Shown one piece after another: positions 27,824 to 36,419 of a stretch of DNA of 53,294 bases. Position numbers and translations under genes: made by a program. The number at the start of each line of letters is the position of its first letter. The stretch's first letter is position 1. This DNA is from an uncultured Eubacteriales bacterium (GTDB taxonomy: Bacteria > Bacillota > Clostridia > Peptostreptococcales > Anaerovoracaceae), in assembly GCA_949285555.1 (NCBI GenBank), contig CASDYG010000008.1:1-53294 (forward strand), read 5' to 3'. The notes beneath the pieces are model-generated. The model searched no databases. It saw nothing but the letters and a program-made list of their open reading frames with translations, and was not told the DNA's origin.

Positions 27824-30202
27824 ATGGGCAAAGAAAAGAATTACTGTATTGAAGAAACAGCTTTATCACCTATTCCTCAAAGTCAAAGAATGAGTTGGCT
27901 ATCATTGGCTTTTGTACAAGCAGGAATTTGTGTATGTGTACCCGCCTTTTTGTTAGGTGCTCTGCTTGCAGAGGGAATGCCTATTATTCCAGCTATCATT
28001 TCTGGTTCTTTGGGCTATTTATTAGTGGTTATAGGCATGATAATAATAGGATTCATGGGTACTGATCTTGGCATAGCTTCATGTACCGCATGTGAAGCAG
28101 GGTTTGGAAAACGTGGAGCACGAATCATTGTAAGCACAATCTTTGCTATCAATATGATTGGATGGTTTGGAATCAATAATCAGGTATGCGGAGAAGCTTT
28201 TAGCAACGCTATTAAAGACATGACAGGATTTTATATTCCTGTTACAGCATCAAGCATCATTTGGGGAATTATCATGCTGCTTACTGCTATTTATGGTGTG
28301 TCTGCATTGGAGAAGCTGGATAAAATCTCCATACCGCTACTAATGGTTATTATGGTAGTTGGTACTTATTTAGCTTTTAAAATTTATGGAGTTTCAGGAT
28401 TAGATAAAGATTCTAATTATACTATGAGTTTTTTCTCTGGTGTTGCATTATCTTTTAATTTCACCGCTGTCGGAACTATAACAGCAGCAGACTATACGCG
28501 TTTTCAAAAAAGTCGTATTGATACTGTAAAATCCACCTTTTACGGAGTATTTCCGATGGGTGTTATTACTTTGGTACTTGGAATACTACTGACAAAGATA
28601 TCAGCAGAATATGATATAGGCATGGTGTTAATAAAGGTTGGTATGCCTTTACTCGGAGTGATAGCTTTAGTAATTTCCACATGGACTACTAATTCAAGCA
28701 ATGCTTACAGCGCAGGACTTAACCTAGTAATGGCTTTCAATATTAAAGATACTAAAAGAAGAGAGGCAACACTAATATCGGGAATCATAGGCATCATACT
28801 CTGTGCTCTTGGCATATTAGATGAAATTGAAAATGTACTAAGTTGGCTTTCATATGCTGTTTGCCCTATAGGCGGCATACTTCTTGCCGATTATTGGATA
28901 GTCGGCCGTGGAAAACCAGAAAACTTTAAACCTATAGAAGGTTTTAATTGGGCGGGTATACTAACATGGGCTGCTTCAATACCCCTAGCAGTATTGACCA
29001 AAATTGAATTCTTAGGAATCTTCATTGCCCTTATCATATACCTAGTCATCGAGAAATTTATTCCATCAAGTTCTAGACCACTAAACAATAAAAAGGAGGC
29101 TTTGAATGAAAAAATATTTAAAGAAGACATAATAAGAATCTTAATAGGATGCTCCTTACTGGGTACGGGGGGTGGTGGTTCTCTAGAAGAGGGAATTACT
29201 ATGATTAATCAATATTTTGAAGAGGATGATTATATAGAACTAATCCAACTTTCTGAAATACCTGACGACAAATATATCGCTACACCTTATAGCTGTGGTG
29301 CTCCAGATGCTAAAAGTGACCCTCAATTTAAAAATCTCAAAAAAGTAACATCAATACCATCTATACTGGCTTTAAAAGCTATAGAAAAATATATAGATGA
29401 AAAAGTTTTTGCAGTTACCACTACTGAACTTGGAGGGTCAAATTCTGCAGAAGCTTTTTGTGCAGCCAAAGCTATGGGAATTCCTTTAGTAGACGCAGAT
29501 CCCGCTGGACGTTCTGTTCCAGAATTACAACACTCAACCTATTTCTTAAATAATGTATCAATAGCTCCTCTAAGTGTTGCTACAACATTTGGAGATACAA
29601 TTGTTATTGAGAATGTAGTCAATGACTATCGAGCGGAAGATATCGTTAGAGCAATTGCCGTTGCCAGTGATAACATGGTAGGAGTTTGCGACCACGTTCA
29701 TAAGGCAAAGAAACTTAAAAATGCACTTATCCCACAAATGATTACCTACGCTGACACAATAGGTAGTATAATTACTCAAGCCCTGAATATAGAAAAAAAA
29801 CCGTGCGACTATATTATCAATCAATTAACAAATAAGCTAAAAGGTAAAAAATTATTTGAAGGCATTATAAATGATTTTTCTTGTGAAACAAGAGAAGGAT
29901 TTAACTTCGGAGAAATACTTTTACAAGGTCTTCATGAAAATCAAGATGACTATTTTAAAATTAACTTTAAAAATGAAAATATTATTGCCTATCACAATGA
30001 CAAGGTAGTTGCTATGGTTCCTGATTTAATTTGTATGCTAGGTGATAATGGCTATCCTATAACTACTCCTAATTTTAAAAAAGGAGATACAATTAACATT
30101 GTAGCTTTACCAGCACCAAAAGAGTGGCTAACAAAAGAAGGTTTAGAGTGTTTAGGTCCATCGCACTTCAATCTAAATGTTGACTATAAACCATTTAGTT
30201 GA
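27824..30202 (+). CDS. NCS1/CodB-like permease joined in frame to a DUF917 domain protein
   Basis: A 792-codon frame. Residues 1 to about 415 are a 12-helix NCS1 (cytosine/nucleobase, CodB-like) permease with MSWLSLAFVQAG, ADYTRF and TNSSNAYSAGLNL segments. Residues about 430-792 are a DUF917 (PF06032) domain with LLGTGGGGSLEEG, YSCGAPDAKS and DADPAGRSVPELQHS; Pfam links this family to S-methyl-thiohydantoin desulfurase activity, as I recall. These are normally separate neighbouring genes. At the junction an AAGGAGG (29095-29101) and an ATG (29106) lie one base out of frame before an A6 run; one more A would end the permease and start a DUF917 protein MKKIFKEDI. So the fusion may be a recent indel, a sequencing error, or a slippage site. 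The strong AGGAGG precedes the ATG at 27824. Confidence 0.85.
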   Translation: MGKEKNYCIEETALSPIPQSQRMSWLSLAFVQAGICVCVPAFLLGALLAEGMPIIPAIISGSLGYLLVVIGMIIIGFMGTDLGIASCTACEAGFGKRGARIIVSTIFAINMIGWFGINNQVCGEAFSNAIKDMTGFYIPVTASSIIWGIIMLLTAIYGVSALEKLDKISIPLLMVIMVVGTYLAFKIYGVSGLDKDSNYTMSFFSGVALSFNFTAVGTITAADYTRFQKSRIDTVKSTFYGVFPMGVITLVLGILLTKISAEYDIGMVLIKVGMPLLGVIALVISTWTTNSSNAYSAGLNLVMAFNIKDTKRREATLISGIIGIILCALGILDEIENVLSWLSYAVCPIGGILLADYWIVGRGKPENFKPIEGFNWAGILTWAASIPLAVLTKIEFLGIFIALIIYLVIEKFIPSSSRPLNNKKEALNEKIFKEDIIRILIGCSLLGTGGGGSLEEGITMINQYFEEDDYIELIQLSEIPDDKYIATPYSCGAPDAKSDPQFKNLKKVTSIPSILALKAIEKYIDEKVFAVTTTELGGSNSAEAFCAAKAMGIPLVDADPAGRSVPELQHSTYFLNNVSIAPLSVATTFGDTIVIENVVNDYRAEDIVRAIAVASDNMVGVCDHVHKAKKLKNALIPQMITYADTIGSIITQALNIEKKPCDYIINQLTNKLKGKKLFEGIINDFSCETREGFNFGEILLQGLHENQDDYFKINFKNENIIAYHNDKVVAMVPDLICMLGDNGYPITTPNFKKGDTINIVALPAPKEWLTKEGLECLGPSHFNLNVDYKPFS

Positions 30203-30292
30203 AAAACCACAGTTATTGAACCGACCTCCCATCTGTTAGATTTTAGGTCTAACTTTTTGGGGTCGGTTCATATCATGCTGTGGTTTTTATTT
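30202..30292 (+). terminator. Terminator of permease-DUF917 gene with nested palindromic element
   Basis: Perfect 11-bp outer arms AAAAACCACAG (30202-30212) and CTGTGGTTTTT (30278-30288) start in the stop codon and end in a T run. Nested inside is a second hairpin with perfect 10-bp arms (30217-30226, 30261-30270) and, inside that, GTTAGA/TCTAAC. The nested part is repeat copy b. Confidence 0.85.
30217..30270 (-). repeat. Palindromic repeat element, copy b
   Basis: On the minus strand it begins TGAACCGACCCCAAAAAGTT and ends GGGAGGTCGGTTCA, with TAAAATCTAAC in the centre. The start resembles the terminal inverted repeats of IS3-family (IS150-group) insertion sequences, and the right end is its complement, so it looks like two IS ends joined with no transposase. 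It shares its core with copies a and c and its ends with copy d. Confidence 0.65.
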
Positions 30293-30342
30293 AGTTGTAA
30301 TATATGATTTTAATTGTTAGACATTTTCTACATAAAGATTGC

Positions 30343-30371
30343 ACTTATTTAAAATGATTTATCAAATAAGT
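30343..30371 (-). terminator. Possible terminator after the YolD-like gene
   Basis: 8-bp arms ACTTATTT and AAATAAGT with a 13-nt loop lie 35 bp after the stop of the small gene. The T tract is poor, so termination is uncertain. Confidence 0.3.
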
Positions 30372-30405
30372 CACTAGCTATATCCACATTTCTAAGTACC
30401 GTCAT

Positions 30406-30639
30406 CTATTCCAGAAAGTCTCCCCAGCTACTTTCATCTACCATATAATAATTTTGTTTTTCTAGCTTGGCTTCTCTATTTACTCTGCTTTGCTCTAATG
30501 CCTCCTCATAACCTTTGAGCGCTGAAAAAGGTGCAAATTGTGCTGCTCGTTTTGATATGGGCATACCCACTTTTTTTATACTTTCATAGTCCAGATTTAT
30601 AATCCGTATATAGTCCTTCACCTTCATATTTAGTACCAT
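30406..30639 (-). CDS. Small YolD-like protein paired with Y-family polymerase
   Basis: A 77-residue protein with the pattern VKDYIRIINLDYESIKK, then PISKRAAQFAPFSALKGYEEAL. The AAQFAPFxALxGYEEA motif is found in small proteins that accompany Y-family polymerases (UvrX/UmuC-like) in many Firmicutes, often called YolD-like. It begins 31 bp after the polymerase stop, so the two are co-transcribed. No strong Shine-Dalgarno decides between M1 and M5. It probably assists or regulates translesion synthesis, but its biochemical role is unknown. Confidence 0.75.
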   Translation of the reverse strand: MVLNMKVKDYIRIINLDYESIKKVGMPISKRAAQFAPFSALKGYEEALEQSRVNREAKLEKQNYYMVDESSWGDFLE

Positions 30640-30670
30640 ATAACAATATTAAAGAGTTATTTTTAAAAAT

Positions 30671-32158
30671 CTACGCCTTATGCCCACCTATTTGGTTATT
30701 TCTTTCTCTTCCTGTTGCACCTTCTTGCATACTGGTTCCTCTAACAATAGAATTTTTACCAAATTTTTTCTTTATATCCATTATTACCCTTTCCACTTCC
30801 CGATTTTTCCTTTCTTTGTAGGAATTATCCCTGCCAATTAGCTTTAATAACTCATTGTTAGCAGACTCTGCCTCAGTTATGGGATCAATAGCCGCAATGG
30901 ATATGCGCCTTATGTATAATCTTTTATCCACAATCCTGGTAAAAAGCTCTAATAGCACATTTCTAATGGGTATAGTAGAATTTGTATAGTATGTTAACTT
31001 CGTTCTGCCTGATACATGCTTTGGTTTTACTCTTCCAAAAGAATCACTCACTAATTCTCCATTAAAATCATCATTATCTATAATTTTCCTTAGATTCTTT
31101 AAGTCATATCCAACTCTGAGGTGAAAGTGTCTGGCCAGCATACCCTTTTCTGCTAATTGTAATGACAGCGATTCTGCCATTTCATATACGATTATTCGCA
31201 CCTTATTATACTCATATGCTTCATGTAGCACCTGTGACTGACAAACACTTTGACTTTCTGGTTCATAATTTTTTATATCAGACATACTGCAAGGCTCATA
31301 GCCCCATGCATGATCAATAAGAAGCTCACCATTGATGCCAAAAATGCGATATATAAGACTGTCGTTATAGTAGGATTCCTTATCTCCCATAGAGCATATA
31401 GCTATATCGCCCATAGTATTAAGGCCTACACTTGCCAGCCTTCGTGCATATCCTTTTCCTACTCTCCAAAAGTCAGTAATTGGCCTGTGATTCCAGAGTA
31501 ACTTGCGATACTTGAGCTCGTCCAATGCTGCAATGCGTATACCAAATCTGTCAGGATTCATATGCTTAGCCACCATATCCATAGCTATTTTAGCCAGATA
31601 CAAATTCGTACCAACCCCTACAGTAGCTGTAATACCAGTTAACTCAAAAACCTTTCTTGCTATGCTACTCCCTATTTCTTCCCCACTCCTATCATATGTA
31701 TTAAGGTAAGGCGTAAGGTCAATAAACACCTCGTCTATAGAATATACGTGAATATCTTCTTCTGATATAAAATCTAAATAAATATTATAAATTTCCGTAC
31801 TCGCTTCTATATATCGTGACATGCGAGGGGTAGCAATTATATAGTCTATCAAAAGCTCTTTATTATTTATTAGCTCTCCTCTCGATATACTTTTTTTAAG
31901 TAAGCCACCACCTCTGGTAAGGCGACTTCTTTGGGCATTGAGCTTAGCTATGGTCTGTTCGACCTCAAATAATCTAGGTCTACCAGGTATTCCTAATTCT
32001 TTAAGTGGTGGAGTAACTGCAAGACAGATGGTCTTATTGCTCCTCTCTTTATCAGCAACTACTAAATTCGTATCGAGCGGATCTAACCCTCTATCCACGC
32101 ACTCTACCGAAGCATAAAATGATTTGAGATCTATGGCAATGTAGCACTTTTTGTCCAA
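30671..32158 (-). CDS. Y-family DNA polymerase (UmuC/UvrX-like), TTG start
   Basis: A 495-residue translesion polymerase. The N-terminal motif YIAIDLKSFYASVECV carries the first metal-binding Asp, and YSIDEVFIDLTPYL carries the catalytic SxDE pair; the thumb contains helix-hairpin-helix-like segments (FWRVGKGYARRLASVGLNTMGDIA). The C-terminal half is the little-finger domain plus a basic tail. The start is a TTG at 32158 behind AAAGGGGG, giving MDKKCYIAIDLKSF at the family's usual distance. Promoter at 32195-32223; no LexA site was recognised. It is followed by its small YolD-like partner. Confidence 0.9.
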   Translation of the reverse strand: MDKKCYIAIDLKSFYASVECVDRGLDPLDTNLVVADKERSNKTICLAVTPPLKELGIPGRPRLFEVEQTIAKLNAQRSRLTRGGGLLKKSISRGELINNKELLIDYIIATPRMSRYIEASTEIYNIYLDFISEEDIHVYSIDEVFIDLTPYLNTYDRSGEEIGSSIARKVFELTGITATVGVGTNLYLAKIAMDMVAKHMNPDRFGIRIAALDELKYRKLLWNHRPITDFWRVGKGYARRLASVGLNTMGDIAICSMGDKESYYNDSLIYRIFGINGELLIDHAWGYEPCSMSDIKNYEPESQSVCQSQVLHEAYEYNKVRIIVYEMAESLSLQLAEKGMLARHFHLRVGYDLKNLRKIIDNDDFNGELVSDSFGRVKPKHVSGRTKLTYYTNSTIPIRNVLLELFTRIVDKRLYIRRISIAAIDPITEAESANNELLKLIGRDNSYKERKNREVERVIMDIKKKFGKNSIVRGTSMQEGATGRERNNQIGGHKA

Positions 32159-32194
32159 ATATCAAGCCCCCTTTTCCACACTCCCCATGGAAAA

Positions 32195-32223
32195 AGTATA
32201 TCATTAATCAATACATTTGTAAA
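32195..32223 (-). promoter_or_regulatory. Promoter of Y-family polymerase gene
   Basis: On the minus strand TTTACA (32218-32223) and TATACT (32195-32200) are separated by 17 bp, about 37 bp upstream of the TTG start. Confidence 0.7.
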
Positions 32224-32278
32224 CATTAGTTCTGAAAATATTTTTAATAAATTAACTTCAGCTCTGTTCCCTTTCAAA

Positions 32279-32356
32279 TAAAAAACTATAGCAAGTTTAT
32301 CGTTCCAATGCGTTAGATTTTATCTCTAACTTTCAGACCCCTCTAACAAGCTACAG
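32279..32356 (-). terminator. marR-pirin terminator with nested palindromic element
   Basis: On the minus strand CTGTAGC (32350-32356) pairs with GCTATAG (32286-32292) over 7 bp with one G-U and runs into a T6 tract, 12 bp after the pirin stop. The long loop contains repeat copy c. Confidence 0.65.
32302..32347 (-). repeat. Palindromic repeat element, copy c
   Basis: The minus strand has AAAGTTAGAGATAAAATCT then AACGCATTGGAAC, matching copy b through the AAAGTTAGANNTAAAATCTA core and the NNATNGGA pattern after it. The outer CCGACCCC arms have decayed (GGGGTC remains on one side). It lies in the loop of the pirin terminator. Confidence 0.55.
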
Positions 32357-32367
32357 CCTTATAAAAA

Positions 32368-33210
32368 TTAATATTTTATTTCTTTCTTAATAAAGTTACC
32401 ATTTCTAAGCTCTTCAAATGCTTTATTAAGGCCCTCTCTCGTATCCATGACAATAGGTCCACCCCAATGCACCTCTTCTCCTAACCTTTTAGAGGCGATA
32501 AAAAGTACCCTTGCCTCGTTATCACTAAGATTTTCTATGGACACTGAGTTTCCATTACTTAGCTTAGCTGCCGTTTTTTCTTCAATTTCATCATCTGCTA
32601 CCTTTACATCTCCCAGTAAAGTAAATAACATTACAGAGGCCTCTGGATTACAATTTACGACTACCTTAGACCTTGGATTTATTGCAATATCATAATAATC
32701 AAAAGGCAGGAAATTACTCTTAAAACCTTCCTTATTTTCAAACTCCCCTGCCAGCAGTCTTATCCTGCCTCCTTCAACAGTGATTTCCTTTATATCTCCT
32801 TCCTTGATGCTGTGATAATCCGGAGATGTCATCTTATCTTTGGCAGGAAGATTAAGCCATAGCTGTACGCCAAGCATTCTGTCTGTAGCCGGTAGCTTCT
32901 CCTCATGCATTATTCCCGATCCAGCCGTCATCCATTGCACCTGACCATCACCAACTGTATCACTGTTTCCCATACTATCTTTATGCTGCATAGCACCTTT
33001 CAGCACATAACTGATAGTTTCAATACCTCTATGAGGGTGCATTGGAAATCCAGCCGTATAATCATCTGGATTATAACTATCAAACGAGTCAAGCATCAAT
33101 ATGGGATCAAAGTCGTGTACCGTGTTATGACCTAAAACTCTGACCAGCTTTACTCCTGCTCCATCGATTGTTTCAAATCCTCTGACCTTTTTTATTACCC
33201 TTCTTTCCAT
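32368..33210 (-). CDS. Pirin family protein
   Basis: A 280-residue bicupin. The N-terminal cupin has the metal-binding motif GFPMHPHRGIETISYVLKG with two His, then QHKDSMGN and MTAGSGIMHEE giving the remaining His and Glu; the pirin C-terminal domain follows (AAKLSNGNSVSIENLSDNEARVLF). Bacterial pirins such as YhhW act on flavonoids (quercetinase) or bind other partners; the substrate here cannot be inferred. It starts 15 bp after marR, so both form one unit, and the MarR protein probably controls it. Confidence 0.92.
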   Translation of the reverse strand: MERRVIKKVRGFETIDGAGVKLVRVLGHNTVHDFDPILMLDSFDSYNPDDYTAGFPMHPHRGIETISYVLKGAMQHKDSMGNSDTVGDGQVQWMTAGSGIMHEEKLPATDRMLGVQLWLNLPAKDKMTSPDYHSIKEGDIKEITVEGGRIRLLAGEFENKEGFKSNFLPFDYYDIAINPRSKVVVNCNPEASVMLFTLLGDVKVADDEIEEKTAAKLSNGNSVSIENLSDNEARVLFIASKRLGEEVHWGGPIVMDTREGLNKAFEELRNGNFIKKEIKY

Positions 33211-33225
33211 AATTTCATTACCTCA

Positions 33226-33654
33226 TCATACTTTTAACTCATGGTATTTTTTCAAGTAGCAAACCATTTGCTCCTGTTCATCATTATTAAAGATTTCCAA
33301 TTCCTTTTCTATCATCTGTCTATTTTCAGGCTCCACCTGTACAATTAGCTTCTCCCCCTCTTCAGTAAGCGAAAGATAGCTTCGTCTTCTGTCAGCTTCA
33401 TCTGTTCTTTTGGCAATCAAATTTCTTTTAAGCAAGTTGTTCACTATAAGTGGCATAGTACCGCAACTACTTAATATGGCTTCTTGTACCTGGCCAATAC
33501 TCATTTCCCCCTTATTGTGAAGTGCCTCAAGAACAGCAAACTGACCCATGCTTAATCCATATTTTTTTACAATTAATGATGTTTTCCTATCAATGGCATT
33601 AGCCATACGATGTATTCCTATCAAAATTTTTAACGCATTAGTATTCATATCCAC
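33226..33654 (-). CDS. MarR family transcriptional regulator
   Basis: A 142-residue winged-helix regulator. The DNA-binding part runs from GLSMGQFAVLEALHNKGEMSIGQVQEAILSS to the wing KRTDEADRRRSYLSLTEEGEKL, the standard MarR signature (DxRR). It lies 15 bp upstream of the pirin gene and is preceded by a 22-bp near-perfect palindrome at 33660-33681, a likely autoregulatory operator. Members that pair with pirin often sense phenolic or oxidising compounds; that is inference. Confidence 0.92.
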   Translation of the reverse strand: MDMNTNALKILIGIHRMANAIDRKTSLIVKKYGLSMGQFAVLEALHNKGEMSIGQVQEAILSSCGTMPLIVNNLLKRNLIAKRTDEADRRRSYLSLTEEGEKLIVQVEPENRQMIEKELEIFNNDEQEQMVCYLKKYHELKV

Positions 33655-33659
33655 CTCTT

Positions 33660-33681
33660 AATATCTCTATATAGATATATT
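33660..33681. promoter_or_regulatory. Candidate MarR operator
   Basis: A 22-bp palindrome centred on CTATATAG in which 10 of 11 pairs match. It lies 5 bp upstream of the marR start and overlaps its ribosome binding site and probable promoter, where an autorepressor would bind. Confidence 0.55.
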
Positions 33682-33717
33682 CCCCTAATCAAGTATCTTA
33701 AACGGCACTATTCAGCA

Positions 33718-33764
33718 ATAAAAAACTGCCATGACTGTTTTACTACCTACATATCATGACAGGT
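33718..33764 (-). terminator. Terminator of malic enzyme-fumarase operon
   Basis: On the minus strand CTGTCATGA pairs with TCATGGCAG over 9 bp (one G-U) with a 19-nt loop, followed by a T-rich tract, just after the fumC stop. Confidence 0.8.
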
Positions 33765-33770
33765 TATAAT

Positions 33771-35177
33771 CTAAATCATATTGTGAGGGTCCAGTAAAAT
33801 ATCCGCATCCTTCTCATCCAATATACCCTCTTCAATAATGACTTCCTTTACGCTTCTATCTTCATTTTGAGCCTTTTTAGCTACGTATGCAGCCTTTTCA
33901 TATCCCACAATTGTATTTAACGCTGTGATAAGCATCAAATTTTTTTCGTTATGCTGATCAATCCTTGCAATGTTTAATTGTATACCCTTTAAGCACCTAT
34001 CCACAAAAGAATTTATACCATCACTCATAATCTCAATACTTTCAAGAATTACATGTGCCATAATCGGCATATATGTATTAAGCTGGAAATGTCCCTGAGA
34101 TGTAGCAAAATTTATCGTCGCCTGATTACCAAATACTCTTGAACAAACCATTGCAAGTGCCTCGCACTGCGTAGGATTCACCTTACCTGGCATAATAGAA
34201 CTACCCGGCTCATTCGCTGGAAGAATTAGCTCTCCAATACCACATGAAGGGCCACACGCCAGCCATCTGATATCATTAACTATTTTAAAAAGACTACCAC
34301 CTATATTGGCAACACAATCTGAAACAGCTGAAATATCATCTCTAAAGCTCATGCTATAGTATTTGCTGTCAGCCGATACTAGATTTCCTTGCAGGCTCAA
34401 GTTATCATTTAAAATACCCACTACCTCTTTATCGAAGCCGCATGGAGCATTAAGGCCACTACCTACTGCAGTGCCACCAATAGGAAGTGTGTACAGTTCT
34501 TTTAAGGTATCCTTTAGCCTATCTACTCCCATCTCTATCGCCTTTCGCCAGCCTGCTATTTCACCACTTACACGAATTGGAGCAGCATCCTGCAAATGTG
34601 TTCTTCCGACCTTGATTACTCCAGTAAATTCTTTTTCCTTATCTATCAGAACGCTTATCATTTCCTGTAGGCTAGGTAGAAGCCACTTCTCCACAGCATA
34701 TATGATAGAGATTTTTAATGCCGTTGGGAATGTATCATTTGAGCTTTGACTCATATTTACATGGTCATTAGGATGTATCAGCGCCTTTCCCGCATAGATA
34801 TTACCCAGATTGGCTATTACTTCATTGACATTCATATTTGTCTGTGTACCACTTCCCGTCTGAAATACCTTTAACGGAAATTCATCCCACATTTTTTGTG
34901 ATTCAATGCTCTCAATGGCTTTAGAGATACATCTATACCTTTCGTCATCAAGCCTTCCCAGATGAAAATTTGCCAATGCCGCAGCTGCTTTAATTTTAAG
35001 ATAACTTTTTATTATTAAAAGCGGCATCCTATAACTACCTATTGGAAAATTTTCTAGGCTTCTTTGAGTTTGTGCCCCCCACATAGCATCACTGGGAACC
35101 CTGATTTCTCCCATTGAATCCAGTTCAATCCTAAAGCTGTCATTCTCTTTTTTATTTTTGCTTTTTTTATGATTCAT
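33771..35177 (-). CDS. fumC: Class II fumarate hydratase
   Basis: A 468-residue member of the fumarase/aspartase superfamily. FPLKVFQTGSGTQTNMNVNE and GSSIMPGKVNPTQCEA are the fumarase forms of the conserved regions; aspartases read GAGTS at the first site. The catalytic Ser lies in the GSSIMPGKVN loop. It interconverts fumarate and malate. It follows the malic enzyme gene by 53 bp, so the pair links fumarate, malate and pyruvate. It carries a lysine-rich N-terminal extension of about 15 residues. An aspartate ammonia-lyase function is less likely but not excluded by sequence alone. Confidence 0.9.
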   Translation of the reverse strand: MNHKKSKNKKENDSFRIELDSMGEIRVPSDAMWGAQTQRSLENFPIGSYRMPLLIIKSYLKIKAAAALANFHLGRLDDERYRCISKAIESIESQKMWDEFPLKVFQTGSGTQTNMNVNEVIANLGNIYAGKALIHPNDHVNMSQSSNDTFPTALKISIIYAVEKWLLPSLQEMISVLIDKEKEFTGVIKVGRTHLQDAAPIRVSGEIAGWRKAIEMGVDRLKDTLKELYTLPIGGTAVGSGLNAPCGFDKEVVGILNDNLSLQGNLVSADSKYYSMSFRDDISAVSDCVANIGGSLFKIVNDIRWLACGPSCGIGELILPANEPGSSIMPGKVNPTQCEALAMVCSRVFGNQATINFATSQGHFQLNTYMPIMAHVILESIEIMSDGINSFVDRCLKGIQLNIARIDQHNEKNLMLITALNTIVGYEKAAYVAKKAQNEDRSVKEVIIEEGILDEKDADILLDPHNMI

Positions 35178-35230
35178 AGCAATACTCCTGTCATAATACT
35201 TACTATGGTTCTACTTCCATAACATGATAG

Positions 35231-36382
35231 TTATAAGTTTTTCACTTTGCCAATAGCCTCTGCAATTGCAGGCACAACGTTTCTATCAAACGGGTCAGGC
35301 AATATATGATCTCTGTCGGGATTTTCGATTACTTCAGAAAGTGCTATAGCTGATGCCATTTTCATATCTAATGTTACTTGCTTCACACGATGATCAAGTA
35401 ATCCTCTAAAGATTCCTGGAAATGCCATTACATTATTTATTTGATTAGGAAAATCCGATCTACCAGTTCCTACAATAGCAGCTCCAGCTTCCTTTGCCAA
35501 ATCTGGCATAATTTCCGGCTCCGGATTACTCATTACAAATACAATTGGATCATCTGCCATACTTCTTATCATATCCTTGCTTACAATGCCACCACGACTT
35601 ACACCTATAAGGACATCTGCTCCTACCAGTGCATCTGCCAGACTACCCCTTATATCATCTTGATTTGTAATCTGTGCGATTTCCTCCTGAGCATTATTAT
35701 TGCTTTCACATCCCCTATATATGATACCAAATTTATCGCATATAATAACATTGCCAAGCTTCATATGAATAATCAATCTTGCTATGGCAATGCCTGCTGA
35801 ACCAGCTCCGCTAATTACAATCTTACACTCTTTTTTCCCTAATACCTTCTTGGCATTTATAAGTGCCGCACATGTTACAATAGCTGTGCCATGCTGGTCA
35901 TCGTGAAATACAGGTATATCGCAACTCTCGCTAAGCAGCTTCTCAATTTCAAAACAACGGGGTGCACTTATATCCTCTAAGTTTATTCCTCCAAAGCTTT
36001 TAGATATAGCTGTAACAATATTTACAATTTCTTTTGTATCCTTACTATCAATACAAATCGGTACTGCATCTATATTGGCAAATTGCTTAAATAAAGCACA
36101 CTTACCTTCCATAACAGGCATTGCCGCTTGAGGTCCTATGTCTCCTAATCCCAGTACTGCGCTTCCATCAGTGATGACCGCAACAGTATTGCCCTTTCCA
36201 GTATATTCATACGCATTTTGCTCATCCTTGGCAATTTCCATACAAGGAGCTGCTACGCCGGGAGTATACGCTATAGATAGCTCCTTACGATTTGTAATAG
36301 GTTCTTTAAGCTGTACATCGAGCTTTCCTTTCCACTGCTTATGTTTACTGAGTGCAATCTTACTTACCTGATTAACATCCAT
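35231..36382 (-). CDS. NAD(P)-dependent malic enzyme
   Basis: A 383-residue short-form malic enzyme that oxidatively decarboxylates malate to pyruvate. The N-terminal domain has ELSIAYTPGVAAPCMEIA and GNTVAVITDGSAVLGLGDIG; the divalent-metal site is around LEDISAPRCFEIE and FHDDQHGTAIV; the Rossmann motif is VISGAGSAGIAIARL. Without a phosphotransacetylase domain it is the small form, as in B. subtilis YtsJ/MaeA relatives. AAAGGAGAAG precedes the ATG. First gene of the mae-fumC operon. Confidence 0.93.
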   Translation of the reverse strand: MDVNQVSKIALSKHKQWKGKLDVQLKEPITNRKELSIAYTPGVAAPCMEIAKDEQNAYEYTGKGNTVAVITDGSAVLGLGDIGPQAAMPVMEGKCALFKQFANIDAVPICIDSKDTKEIVNIVTAISKSFGGINLEDISAPRCFEIEKLLSESCDIPVFHDDQHGTAIVTCAALINAKKVLGKKECKIVISGAGSAGIAIARLIIHMKLGNVIICDKFGIIYRGCESNNNAQEEIAQITNQDDIRGSLADALVGADVLIGVSRGGIVSKDMIRSMADDPIVFVMSNPEPEIMPDLAKEAGAAIVGTGRSDFPNQINNVMAFPGIFRGLLDHRVKQVTLDMKMASAIALSEVIENPDRDHILPDPFDRNVVPAIAEAIGKVKNL

Positions 36383-36419
36383 AGCTTCTCCTTTCGATTA
36401 CAAAAATCGCATATTTATA

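Noticed and set aside
32159-32230. LexA box before the Y-family polymerase gene
   Set aside because: No CGAAC-type palindrome is present; only the promoter is visible.
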